Part shown: positions 24,196-36,096 of the stretch, piece by piece
Position numbering within the stretch: the first letter of the stretch is position 1
Layout: each line of letters starts with the position of its first letter
Assembly: GCA_963978905.1 (NCBI GenBank)
Contig: OZ022259.1
Location: 32,031,994 to 32,095,993, forward strand
Reading direction: 5' to 3'
Source of the DNA: Trichostrongylus colubriformis
Lineage: Eukaryota > Nematoda > Chromadorea > Rhabditida > Trichostrongylidae
Length of the DNA: 64,000 nt
The notes under the pieces: generated by a model
Databases searched by the model: none
What the model was told of the DNA's origin: nothing
The model's input: the letters and a program-made list of their open reading frames with translations, nothing else
Made by a program: the position numbers and the translations under genes

Positions 24196-24375
24196 GAGGT
24201 AAGGCACTGTTCAGAGTTCGCGATTCAGGCGATCGGGCAGAAAAAAGGATGCATATCGATCAACGATCGGGCAAGCAGGCGATGAGGCGTATCACCTGGC
24301 CGTTACGTTTCTGGTTCCCGCCTGGTCGTTAAAATGTAGGCGTATCGCAAACCTGAGAATTGCCTCACACCTTGC
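24196..24375. repeat. Imperfect inverted repeat, about 180 bp
   Basis: TGAGGTAAGGCACTGTTCAG then GCGATTCAGGCGA on the left faces AGGCGTATCGCAAACCTGAG then AATTGCCTCACACC on the right. Possibly an old MITE. Confidence 0.4.
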
Positions 24376-24605
24376 GAGCAGTTTACTGAAGATTAGGTGC
24401 TAGTCGATCTGCGATGCTATCCGCAGGATTTCGTGGTCATGCAGATCGCAGAATCGCATGTATTTCCAGGCACACTCTCACTTGAGCACGCTATTTTCTC
24501 CGTTGTTTTACCACTTGGAACCTTGAGTGGTAACAAACCAGCGTTATCGAGGAAAATAGCTCCCTCAAGAGGATGTCCTGGGCGACACATGCTATTGTGC
24601 GATTA

Positions 24606-24691
24606 GGCCGCGGTCATACTCTGCGTGTCTGCGTTAGTTGACGCCGGTGCCGGCGTCAACTAACGCAGACACGCAGAGTATGACCGCGGCC
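24606..24691. mobile_element. GGCCGC palindrome-family MITE, copy 5 (86-bp near-perfect palindrome)
   Basis: Flanked by TTA on both sides. The two 43-base halves are inverse complements except at the central positions (GGTGCC). The ends read GGCCGCGGTCATACTCTGCG. Lack of divergence between arms suggests recent movement or gene conversion. Confidence 0.92.
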
Positions 24692-24699
24692 TTAGCATC

Positions 24700-24930
24700 G
24701 CAGAAACGCAGAGTATATCCGCCGCGAGCGTTGTTCTGCCCTCGCCGGCAACTCGCCCGGTTGATGGATTGCAAAACGGCTCGCCGTGCTGCAGGATCGT
24801 GATAAGACCCCCAGCCGTGTTTTTCAGTTCGAGTTTCGCTACTCATCACCTCTTCCGTAGTGGGAGGCCTGTTTTCAGTGACATGCATTCCCAGTTATCA
24901 CTTTCTCCTTAATACTCCATGTGCCTTTAA
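24700..24930. mobile_element. Partial relative of the 54626 TTAA element
   Basis: Shares GATCGTGATAAGAC, a GTGTTTTTCAGTTCGAGTTTCGC block, CATTCCCAGTTATCAC and ends GTGCCTTTAA. The left part is not recognisable; the 86-bp palindrome at 24606 lies at its left edge. Confidence 0.5.
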
Positions 24931-27900
24931 TTTACGGTAATGCCTGTGCAGTCATCATGCAAGTAAATTTTTTATCTCAGTTCGCATTGTTTATCCACTT
25001 CTTTTTTCTATCACTTATATTAGGTTCCCAAATATCACCCGTATACTTCTTTCAATTTCATCTTTATCATTAATTTATTGAAATGATGGAAATCGAATGA
25101 GATGTTTGCAGATGGCATTTCGTGGGGAATGTCTGTGATGGTGATTTCCATGCACGCTTTCATTTCGCAATCCTTTCTTCTTTTATGTTATTCCCACCAT
25201 ACATTTTCATTCTGATTCATATGTTCGATGCATCATTGGCCGTTTCGCTTCACGAAACCGCCTCTCGTCTGAAGAACATTCTCGATCAAATGCCTCGTTA
25301 TTTCTGGGAAACCTCCAATCGGGGGGTGGGGATTTATGGTATTTCCATCGCGGCGCAAATACCGTCGCACCTGCTTTTGTGATCCTGATAAATTAGATTT
25401 CGCGTGTCAACCGTACTTATACTTGTGGTTTTTCTTCACTTCGATGTTTTTTCAGTAATTCGCTTTCAGAATTCCGTGTCTTCGTGTTTTATTTTTGCCC
25501 ATTTATGTAAATCGAAGTTGTAACGTTTTTTTTTTACAGCGCGTGGCCATAGCGGACGGCTCTACGCTGCTCGCTCGCCTTGTAGTCTACATTCTATCCA
25601 TCTTCAGCTTTTCGTAGAGTGTGAGTTTTTTGAACATCTTCATTTTGACGACTAGAGATTTTTTCGAGTAGGACTTATCCAGTTGCGGCGATTTTCAGGA
25701 CAGCTACCTTTCTTTCCTTATTTCAACAGTTTCATTACTAGCTTTTCTCTACATTTGCAAGTTTAAAAGTTATGAGAGCAGCGAAATGCTGAAGCTGATG
25801 TTTTATAAAATTTTCCTTTTGTCTTTATAAGAAATACTGTTGTGAGCCAGTTGCCTATATCGACGAGCATGTTAAAGGCTGGAATGCTTTTTGCACGAGG
25901 AGACCTTCCACTCGCGGTTCACCCGGAAGTGGATATATTGTTTGGTGCAAAAATAGTATGCCTCTTTCTTTTGTCCGCGAAGAGAACGGAAGGATACTTT
26001 TTGACTGACACCACTGCGTAATAGTCTAGGGTGGAGTTGCTATGTATGCCTGCCTGTATAGCATCTTCGTCCACCTGCTGAGCAGCGCGGAGTTGAGTAC
26101 AGTTTGTAATTACGGTATCTATGGACCGAAAGGAAAGTGGATAGAAGCAGCTGCAATAGTCTTGACCGAATATTCCTATCTTCTTCCTCCTATGCACGGC
26201 GGGGGTGGTCATACGGTCCGGTAGGTTTTCGTGCTGTTTTTTGCTTTCCAATCGCTACCTTCACATGCGATTATTATCTTTATGGGTGTTCGATTATGCT
26301 TCATTGACGTATGGGGAACTGCAACCTATCATTCTTTTTTTTTTGAAACTTTCTACGAGATTTTCGGTGATAAATCAGCTGACTAGCGTAGATATCTGGG
26401 TACTCCGTTCATTTTAAGCTCTACATTCTGAGTGACCTAAAATTTTTCTGTTTCATTTGAACACTCCTTTCCTCGATAGACATTCTCGAATTTTTTTAGT
26501 GAGTTGGTTAGCCGAGTTTAAAGTTGAGATCATGCGTTTTACACATATTCTCTATGAACGTCTGTCAATAAAAAGTGCAACAGCTGTGGATATTCCTTTT
26601 ACTTTCCACTGCTTTTGATGAATAAGAGAGTGCTGCTCGCTGTTTATTTCTCTAAAAGTTCTGTTATATGTCTGTCGATGGGCCAATGCATACACATTTA
26701 TGGTCACATGATATATGCAGGGATGCCCATTGCCTTACAGAACTGTACCATTTGTATGCCTGTTGTCGTTCGCATGATATGTGATTTTTCCGTTTATCGT
26801 ATTCGTTTATCGATTATACGGCTTTTATTCCGAAGAGGCCGTGACTTTAAAAACCAAAGCAAAGGGGAATTAGCTAATTATATTCGTTTGACTCTTCACT
26901 TCTGCGTCTATGTCTGTTTCTGGAGTGGTGGAAAGGTCAGCCTTGCTGCCGTAGGTCGAAGAAAGTTTACATAGGAGTGTTCTGGAATCCATTTGCTCTC
27001 ATCTAGTTCCATCTAATATCTTTGCGGTAAAACAGCACAGGTTTACATCATTGTAAAAGTTGACATTTTGTTTGACAAAGTCCCCTCACGTACAATCGAT
27101 GGAACAACAACTGCTCAAGATGGCAATAAGATCGAAACGTGTTGAAATGTTTGACAAGGGTTTTTGTTTTCCTGGGAAGCTAATTATTTCGTGAGCATTT
27201 CTTACACTTTCTTTGATGGCTGGGTGGTGTGTACAAAGTTGTACGTTCGGGAATTTCGCAAAAATATGAGCGAAGCAACGTTAATGATGTGTGAAAATCA
27301 AAAGGCTATGAGCAGTCATTGACCGGATAAGGTGGAATAATTAGAATAATACTCTGAGTTGCACAGGAAAAGGTCAGCATATAAGAAGGAAGCGAATGTT
27401 TTCTTGGGGAAAAATCCCGTATCCAAAGAATTGTGAAAAGAAATATTTAACACCGCGGATGAATATGTGTTTCAAATTCCAAAATCAGAAGAGAAGCAAG
27501 GAAATAGAAAGTAAATAGGTTCACCAGCTAGTCTAAGTGCTTATGTTGTTGTAACCATTCCGCACAGCTTATATAACCTCAGAAAGCCTTTGGAACACGT
27601 GACCCGATAGAGCATTTTCTGCTCAACGAAACCCTGTTGTTTATTTCTTTAAATCATTTAGCTGTTTATATGTCAAGGCTTCAAACTCAAAAATGAAATA
27701 CCCAGGAGGCACTTCTGGCACATGCTCTTCTCCCTTACAGAAAAGTCCGTTAAGCTTATTTTCAACGCTCCACGTCGAATCATATCAGGGGCGTAGTACG
27801 TTATTGAACAATGCATTATTACATCGAGGTTTTAGTCAAATAAAGCTATTTGATAAGACCTCGATTATAGACGAAGAAGAGCAGGGGCAGATTTTTCTCT

Positions 27901-27974
27901 CGTGGGTATCTCACTTCCAAGTCTTAGAAAATTAAGCAACTAAATGACTAAAAAACGAATAAAAGCTCCATCTA
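24931..27974. other. No gene recognised; candidate island 1 at 25541
   Basis: A/T-rich, low in repeats. A 119-codon frame at 26615-26974 is hydrophobic/basic without a motif and is not called. Confidence 0.5.
25541..25640 (+). promoter_or_regulatory. Candidate upstream non-coding exon or promoter island 1
   Basis: TTTTTTTACAG at 25530-25540 is a good acceptor and is followed by about 85 GC-richer bases (CGCGTGGCCATAGCGGACGG onward) up to GTAGAGTGTGAGT. No open frame of note. It could be a 5' non-coding exon of the Musashi unit, which is 24 kb away. Confidence 0.25.
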
Positions 27975-28481
27975 CAGTAGCGCTCAAAAGTCTTCGGCGA
28001 AATGGTCTTTCACTTGGGTTTTTCACTTGTAACTTTTTTGCAACTGCACCGATTTAAGAGAAATTTTAGTATGTTGTACTCGGAGACACCGCATACTTAA
28101 TATACTATTTTGGCGCGCAACGGTGTAGGTTACGTGGTTATATGAAATTTTTTAATTTTGGCATGCCATCGCTATGCCGTCCCGCTGCGCCGCTGTCATC
28201 AAAAGTCGTGGTCTTTCTACAGAATATCAATGTTCTCTGAGGCTTGCTCCTTTTGTTTTTGTATAGAAAGCCGTTTTTCTTGAACAAGCCTCTTACTTTT
28301 TTTTGGGTGGTCTTGTAGTAAATTCTTGTAAAAAATCATGAAAAGTGGCAAGCAGCGCTCAAGTAGTAGGAAATGTTGACAATAGGTTCAGGCACCACAT
28401 ATTAAAATTTTGTCAAATTTGGTCAAGTAGAAAAAAAGTTATGACAAAAAAGTTTTGGCCGAAGACTTTTGAGCGCTACTG
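27975..28481. mobile_element. Tc1-type MITE, CAGTAGCGCTCAAAAGT subfamily, copy 1
   Basis: 507 bp flanked by TA. TIR CAGTAGCGCTCAAAAGTCTT and its inverse complement at the right end. The body shares GGTTTTTCACTTGTAACTTT and AAAGTCGTGGTCTT with the copy at 33181. CAGT ends plus TA duplication are Tc1-like. No transposase remains. Confidence 0.9.
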
Positions 28482-31400
28482 TATGTAAGGAAACGAAGAG
28501 AACTGTGAAAAGAAGATTAAAACTTAACGAAGTATTGTACGTTTGATAGGAATTCAAATATTTCGGTTAGTAAGCACCACGGTCATATGACTTGTTTCTG
28601 TGATTACCTGGTCTTATGTCGAGTGCAGATTTTTGAAGCTTATGACCTCTTCTTTTTCACACCTAACTATTACTGTTGCTTCGCCCTGTCCGGTGCTTAA
28701 TTCCCAATCCTACCACTGTGCACCCACCAGGTGGCTGGGTTGCTCTGCAATTGTTTAAAAGGCGATTTATACTACATTCAGAAGTTTGGAACCTCATCAT
28801 GGTTCACATGGTTGTTTCAGACCTACCCATCATGTCTATTGAGTTGTTTCACGATCCTATGGGAGTGTATGGTATTACCTTACCTGTTACTCATGAAATT
28901 CCTACTCTCATTTATGCTGAGTGCTACACTTTTCGTTTACATTATCTGCATGTGAAATTTGATAGCGTGGGTGTGCTACACTCGTGTGCGAGTGCCCGGC
29001 TACATCGGCCCTCTAGTCGGCAAAATGAGGAGTTGAGGGAGACAAGAATAGGCCCGACCAGTAGAGTCCTCACAATATAGAGAAGATGGTTGATGCTACC
29101 GGTGACCAACTATGGCTTTAGGGCAGATGAGGAGCCTTAAGGGCAGAGGCGCAGAGGAACTTTGGGGGTTTCCCTCAATCCCGATACCAGTTTTGGGTCC
29201 TTGGTTTCAAGAACTGCGCGTTCATGGTAACACCTTTAGTGGAAAACTCATAGAAGAGGCTGTCCGACTGCGGTATGTCAAAACGGAATCCAGTTCTTGT
29301 ATTTATGTGCCACTTTCGTATCTTCTTTACCTACCGCTCGTAGACTCACTTGTTTCGGCTGACTACCGGTCCAGATGTTCCTGAAATATAACTGAAAGGT
29401 AACGATCGATTTCGGACTAATGCATGTTCTCTCATGAAGTTAGTAGCTGTAAAGTGGCATGTGTTCGCATTTGACTGGACCAGGAACTGTCAAGATAGCA
29501 GTTTCTGTGCTCACAAGTACCAGGAAACCACGCTTCTCTGTTTGGTCTGGTCGAAGGGTTGTATGGTGTTTTAGGGATCTTCCTAATATCATTTTTAAAG
29601 GGCTATTTTTCTGTGTCGTATCATCTACGAAGAGTCACACACGTAGACAAGTTGTTGATTTGCCAAACGGTAAATCAACGTAAGCGAGAGCAACAAAGAC
29701 AGTTGTTGGAGGTCAGGGAACGATATGGTTGTAAGAGTAGATACGCAATGCTCATTGGTCATATTTGAAGCCTTAGCCTGTACCAGTTTTGTTTATAAAT
29801 GTTTAATCAATGGAGTTGTGGAAAGAGAAGTTGAATATGAATTAGCGGAACGTGGAATTAGGGAGTTTGCGGAATCATTCGGAACCATTAGGTACACATA
29901 GGTGCTGTATTGGTTCGCAGTTATTCCAATCGTCATTCAGTTTCTTATAGTTTATCACACATGTTCCGATTGTGCTAATTCCATCATCGTGAACTTGGCT
30001 TATGCATGCTTGGGGAAGGTGCGTAGATAGGCGAAAGTGGCCAGTGCCGGTAACTGAGCCCAGTTAAGATGAGAGAAATGATCAGACGTGTAATGATGTA
30101 TATTGCAGTACTGGCTACAGCTCAAAATTTCCCTCCATTTCTGATATCGTCCCCGCTCTTTTCAAGCTTTTGCCAGAAGCTTTTTACAGAGTGAAGCCCG
30201 TGCGGAGATATTCTATCGCGAACTAGTATTACGAAAGCTGCGATTAGAAGGAGCATACACCTTTTTCGCTTTGCCCGCATGCCTTAGGCTTGGATCTATG
30301 ACAGATTTTATCTGCAGTGTTTATCTTTCTTGTTCATTAGCTTGTTTGCGAGCCGATGGTGGCTAGTCTCATCGAAACCAGTATTTCATAGGTCTTGAGG
30401 CAGGAGAAAATGTGGAAATAGCAATGTCGATACCGGTGTGGGACCGTTTCGACTCACTTGTTCTTTTCCCTTTTATCTCTTCTGATTACTGTTAATGGCG
30501 CGAAGGATTCAGACAAAATGACGAGTGTTGATGTGCCAGCTTACTGGGATTTTTCTGATGACACCACTGTATTGGGTCAGTAGTAGGATTGTTGATCGAA
30601 TTATACGATTCAAACATATGACATAGAGATCTTGGTAGCAATGCTGCTAATCGAGCCGGAGGTCCTTTATTCAATCGGTTCTTTTTCATAAGAGGAATTT
30701 TGTTAATCAGGGAAAGGAAAGGGGTGACGAATTCGTTTTATTCTGTGTCCTTTAAACATTTTGCTCTTTTGTTTTGTTATTTATTTTGCTTTAAAGTATT
30801 GTGAAATGCCTCTATGCTTTTCTCCAAAAATATCTCACACCGCATGTGATTTGTCATGAAGACCTTTTTTGAGAGATTTTCCCCACTTTCAGCTAGTGCG
30901 ATGACTGTTTTCTGCGTACTGTAGTATTATTGAAGGTTTGAGTGTTCCTAAGAAGCTACTGTAATAGAAATGAACGGGAATTTTCTGTGCAAACAAATGG
31001 CCAGATTCTGGCATACAGACTTGCTGCTAGATTGACTGTTGCTTGCTACTATTTTCTTTTGAGTGTTTCCCATTTTTTGTTATTCCGCTGATCTTCCTCC
31101 ACCTTGCACCCTATGCAGCAGTGTTTGTGAGAGGGCATGGTTATAATTTTCCTTCAGTGGCGAAGTTTTGAAAGAAGCCACCCGGATGCTCAACCATCGT
31201 AGCGTCGCGTCTTGCTATGATTTCTGCACTATGCTTACTCTGATATACTTCCGCCCGTTTTATTCTCGACTTTGAAGTTGTTTCAACCGCTCGAAACTGA
31301 AGCTTGCATTATGAACAATGAAGTTTTAAAGTATTACGAACTAACTATATCTAGAGTTCTGCTGTCGTGTTTGGTATGCAAATGTCCTTTTGCATTCAGA

Positions 31401-31983
31401 AGCTGGATCCACTGGTCGTTCCCTGAAAAGAAGTATTACAGTGCGCGCCTCCTTTTGAAAAGTTATTGATATCAGTCAGTCTCGGAGCAGGACGATCTTT
31501 ACTGCCTGATCATGTGTTTGAGAGAAGGACTCTCCTTCGAAATCAAGTTTGAATCACGTCCTTGTCAGCTGCGATAACTGCAGTTTGTTATTTCCTGCTA
31601 TCGATTTGTACCACATGCCCCTTCTTACCTCTAGCTGTTCTCGAATTTCATTATGGGTCGGTCTATGCGTGGCGACAGCTCGGAAAGGCGTCTTACTTAG
31701 AGTTTATTATTTTTTACCATTATAGAGCAGACAGGCCAACGCGCACGAATTGAGCTGGTTCTGGGCTGTACATTACGGTTCGAAAATTGCTTGTGATAAT
31801 GACGGGATAGAATCGCATAAATGCAGTGTTGGTTCCTTCCTCAATTACCAGTGCAATCGAAAAACGGTTTGTGAAGTGAAGGTTGCATGGCAGTGTGGGA
31901 AATTACTTGTCAGTCATCAAACTTCCTTCTTTCTCACTTTTTATCCCCCGAACAACTTGTATTCAGAAAAATCGAGATAATTC
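28482..31983. other. No gene recognised
   Basis: Low-repeat A/T-rich sequence. A 134-codon frame at 28676-29080 has no recognisable domain. The stretch looks like intron or intergenic DNA. Confidence 0.5.
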
Positions 31984-32215
31984 AAAGGAATCGTCCACTG
32001 AAAAATGAGTTTCCTCACCCATACATTTATGTTGTTTTTGCCAGATAGGACCTCATGCAAAGTTTCACGCGAAAAGGTGCAAATTCGGCTGAGATACAGC
32101 TTCCCAAATTAAAAACCCGGTCCCATCGTCCGCCGCGGCTGGGAACGGAGAGTGGGCATTTTCCTGATGGAATCGCCGACACCCAATATTGTCGAGGAGT
32201 GGCGCATTCTCTAAG
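31984..32215. mobile_element. Partial copy of the ATCGTCCACG family
   Basis: Begins CAAAGGAATCGTCCACTGAA, continues with CATACATTTATGTTGTTTTTG and CCGTCCGCCGCGG-like sequence as in the 35645 copy. The right end is missing, replaced by the tandem duplications at 32220. Confidence 0.6.
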
Positions 32216-32219
32216 ACTT

Positions 32220-32287
32220 GATGAGTGAATTTTTGCATGGCTTTTTCCAGTTGGATGAGTGAATTTTTGCATGGCTTTTTCCAGTTG
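32220..32287. repeat. 34-bp tandem duplication
   Basis: GATGAGTGAATTTTTGCATG occurs twice with a 34-base period, identical over the whole unit. Confidence 0.93.
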
Positions 32288-32333
32288 CGCCGGGCTTGTG
32301 TAGATTGCTACGCCGGGCTTGTGTAGATTGCTA
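32288..32333. repeat. 23-bp tandem duplication directly abutting the previous one
   Basis: CGCCGGGCTTGTGTAGATTG occurs twice with a 23-base period. Two unrelated duplications back to back are unusual. Confidence 0.93.
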
Positions 32334-32515
32334 CATCATGAGTCAGCAGCATGATGAAGTGTGCTGTAATTTATAGTTCTTCTCTCTTCGTTTTCTTGAG
32401 CCATTTATCTTTTGTGGTTTTTCTCTCTCATACTTCTTGCATCCCAAACCAGTACACATGGCGAGCCCCGTTGCCAGGTCTATTCCATTGCTGACTTGAA
32501 TGTTTTTGACGTTCA

Positions 32516-32914
32516 GTGCCTTTTGACGACAAGCGCTCGTCGAACGCCTTCACCAGTGAGCGGCGGCGCCACAGCCGCCACTACCAGTCGAGCAGCCCGG
32601 CCCGGTTATTGTTGTTTTGGTCGAGTTTTGGATGTGTTGACTCTCTAGTTTTCCATTCGTCGTCTGAACGTCATAGTTTTGCATGCTCCATCGTTGCATG
32701 CTCTCCTCACCTACACTCGCTTATCAATCCTAGCGATTGCTGCTGCTGTGGCTGCGTCGGCGGCGTATCTTTTCGCCATTACCAGTACATCTCCTGTAGC
32801 TCCTCAGTTTTTTTTGACGTTTCTGGAAGAGCTTTCTGTTGGAGAGATCACTTGCTTCTCTTGTCTTTATGTCTTGCTGTTGACTGCCGCAGTTTTAGCT
32901 GTTTAACGATTTAA
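32516..32914 (+). promoter_or_regulatory. Candidate promoter/exon island 2 with a 132-codon open frame
   Basis: After TTTTTGACGTTCAG the sequence turns CpG-rich (AAGCGCTCGTCGAACGCC, GAGCGGCGGCGCCACAGCC). One frame stays open for 132 codons from about 32519, starting PFDDKRSSNAFTSERRR and then Ser/Cys-rich with no domain I recognise. A CpG-rich block in A/T-rich DNA suggests a promoter or first exon; coding status is unproven. Confidence 0.3.
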
Positions 32915-33180
32915 AATCGACGATTTTCTGAAACGCAATGTTTTCTATTTATATTTCTTGAGAACGGCAGTTTACTGCTCACATGGGTGCTGAGCTTTTT
33001 CTGTTGGAACCTGAGCATGTGGTCTAATAGACGCATGTGACTCCTTTTCATGTGGCTCTATTCTCTCCTTCGTTTAGTTCCATTTCCTACTCCTCACCTT
33101 ACGATTCGGAAGGGAGCAGCGAGAATGAGCGCATAACTTGAAGACTTCTTGTGGTTGATTCGAGTTCCTCGTTGAATATA

Positions 33181-33668
33181 CAGTAGCGCTCAAAAGTATG
33201 CGGCCAAATGGTTGTTCACTTGGGTTTTTCACTTGTAACTTTTTGCGACTGGACCGAGTATGTTGTGCTTGGAGACACTGCATACTAAATGTACTATTTT
33301 GGCGCTCAACAGTGTACGTTACGTGGTTAAATGCAATTTTTTGTTTTTGGAGTGCCATCCCTATGCCGTCCTGCTGTGCCACTGTCATTAAAAGTCGTGG
33401 TCTTCCTACAAAATAGTGATGTTCTCTGAGGCGTGCTCGTTTTGTTTTTGCAAAGAAGGCCGTTTTTCCTGACCAAGCCTTTTTCTTTTTTTTCGGTGGT
33501 CTTGTAGTAAATTCTTGTAAAAAACCACGAAAAGAGCCAAGCGGCACTGAAGTAGAAGGAAATGTTAGCAATAGATTCAAGCACCACATATTAAAATTTT
33601 GTCAAATTTGGTTAAGTGGGAAAAAAGTTATGACGAAAAAGTGTTTGGCCGACTTTTGAGCGCTACTG
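33181..33668. mobile_element. Tc1-type MITE, CAGTAGCGCTCAAAAGT subfamily, copy 2
   Basis: 488 bp flanked by TA, TIRs CAGTAGCGCTCAAAAGTATG and, inverted, CAGTAGCGCTCAAAAGTCGG. Same orientation as the copy at 27975 and about 5 kb from it. Open frames on the minus strand (33074-33589) come from this repeat. Confidence 0.9.
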
Positions 33669-35644
33669 TATAGTATATGAAGGTTCTGTTTTACATGGTA
33701 TCTCGGGGTGGCCACATTCAACTCAGTTGATCGTTCATGGAGCTTCGAACTCGTTTTTGGTAGTACGTGATAACAGAAGGCCTTCTTATCAGCCGAATTG
33801 TTATTCTTTTTAGGTATGATTGTCTCCGGGTCAAAGTTCACTTTACTTCGTTGTAATTCTATAGCACTGAGATTTCTTGGCCAACCGGTTCATCGAATCA
33901 GTGTTGTGTTGTCTTGATGACTTTTAGTATAAGAAAACCGTACCGAGAGGATGTATCCGAATGTACTGAAGAAAAAAAAAACGCATCAGAAGTTTTTGTG
34001 AATTTTTTTTGACGTAAGTAGAATCAGCTATGGTTAGTTTACGGTGTGGATATTGTTAGTCGTCGACTTGAGCAAGAAATTTACCAAATTGATGCTGAAG
34101 GCGTCGTTAGAGATCTTTCACAAACTCACTCCCATCGGAAACGATGGCACCTTGAACATATGAATCCATACGTGGAATATAGAGTCTTCTTCTTCCGAGA
34201 CCGTCTTGGTAGCAGACAAGCGATGTCGAAAAGGTGAAGTTCTATTGAAAGGGTTTGCGTTGAGATTACTTCCTTAGTGTAGCAACACGGATGTGTAACG
34301 TAGGTCAGGCAGCGGTGTCACACAAGGTCTGCAGCTAGTCATGCACAGCATTTTTTTCATAGTTGCAACAGCTGGTTTCTCGTGTTTTAACTTATGTTAA
34401 TTTGATATAATTAATTGAATCTTGCTCATTTGTTCTTAGTTTTATCGGTTTTTCGTTGTTAGAAGGTTGACAGCATGTATCGGTGGGATTTTGTTCATGC
34501 TCGATAATTACGATAGCTTAATTTTTCACAGTTTCACGTGGTGGTAATATGACGAAGCAGTGATGTGGCTGCTGAAGTTGATGAATTGCGAGACTACGAG
34601 CTTGAAGCGTCACAGGCCACCCAAACTCTCCCACTCTTTCATCTTCAACCATTCATAGCCAAGCCTGTTGAGGAATAGAAACACTAACAAGTGATGGGCT
34701 CGGTCTGCCAGTTGCCCGGTAGGTTGGCTAACTGTGGTATGTTTTTCTGATGAGTCTGTGAGAGTACCTGAAGGAGAGGGATTTACCTGAGTTCACCATT
34801 TCTCTCTTCGCTGCTTGTTCGATGGTTCAGTACTGACCAAAATTTAGCACAGTGGCTGGAAATGGAGAGACAGTAAGACAGGATTACTTCACGGAAGATC
34901 ACCCTGTTCAGTTTTCTTTTTTGAGTTACCGTCTTTTCCTTCAGCAAATGCCTCGTATGGGTTTTTGTTTGAGCTAAGGATGTAAGTAACGGTCGTGCGA
35001 CGCTGGCGATGGGTTATGTAGCAGTTGTACCTTGTGACTCACAAGTGCTCGGGAAGTGCATTTTGATTATCCAGCTGGTGATGGAGGGAGTATTTCGAAC
35101 ATTCCCGAATTTTTTGTGGATGCCCACTTTTTGCTGATGAGAGAATATCCTTTACTTCGAATCATTAATAGTTGAGAGGGAATCTCTTTTATGTCGCCGA
35201 TATAAATAATGCGGATACACGACATCGGGGTGAATGGGCGTGATATTCTTAAAAAATTGATCCTGGAGTTGGCCAGGATATTTGAAGAAGGGAGATGAGT
35301 ATCCGATACCGAGGTTCATCACCTAGGGAGGCCATACCAACGGTACCTGAAAAGGAGCTGATTTCGAAGAAAGACTTGATGTTATCGGTGCAACTGAAAG
35401 TTTACGAGTTCGTGGTTTGCCAAGCGATTTTCATGGGCCAGCACGATCAAAGTGCATAAATGCAACGCAATGCTATATGAAGAATGTACAGCCACGCAGG
35501 AAAAGAATGGTTGTCCTGTTGAGAAGGATGAAGCAGAGCGGGTTATTGGGAGATAAGTAAAAGATGAATTGTGGAAAATAGATCAAGTGCTGTCATAGAG
35601 AAGTGACACCTCCTGAGGCGACAATTTGTGACGAATATTTGAGC
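33669..35644. other. No gene recognised
   Basis: Low-repeat sequence; only short frames with no motif. Confidence 0.5.
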
Positions 35645-36096
35645 TTAAAAGGATCGTCCACGAAAGTTAGTCTCTTTGTTATCTTGTGTTTATAATGTAT
35701 TTGCCTAATAAGGGCCGCATGTAAAGTATCACGTGAAAAGTGAGAATTCGGCTAAATTCTTCGCCGGGTGGGAGGGGCCTCTAAGTAAACCCCCGTCCCG
35801 TTGTCCGCCGCGGTTTGAAACGGAGAATGGGACTGTTCATTCCTGGACATATACTAAAATTGGAGAGTGGGGCTGTTTATTTAACTTTGTGTTCGTTCAG
35901 TGCATCTCCGACCGCAGCGGGCACCGGGGTGGGCGCTTGCTCGGAGGCCCGCCCACCCGGCCGAGAATTCGTTGAGCTGTATCTCAGCCGAATTCTCACT
36001 TTCTCGCGCGAGACTTTGCATGCGGCTGTCATTCGGCAAATACAACATAAACGTATGGGTAACAAAAAACTCATTTTCCGTGGACGATGCCTTTAA
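35645..36096. mobile_element. TTAA-flanked element, third family (ATCGTCCACG ends), full copy
   Basis: 452 bp with TTAA at both ends; ends AAGGATCGTCCACGAAA and, inverted, AGGCATCGTCCACGGAAAA. The arms share GCCGCATG(T/C)AAAGT and GAATTCGGCT in inverted order, so it is a foldback with a GC-rich centre. Open frames on both strands within it are repeat artefacts. Confidence 0.82.

Noticed and set aside
28676..29080. 134-codon open frame as a gene
   Set aside because: No recognisable domain and no matched splice structure; length is compatible with chance in this window.
33074..33589. 171-codon minus-strand frame as a gene
   Set aside because: Mostly within the Tc1-type MITE at 33181-33668; no transposase or other motif.
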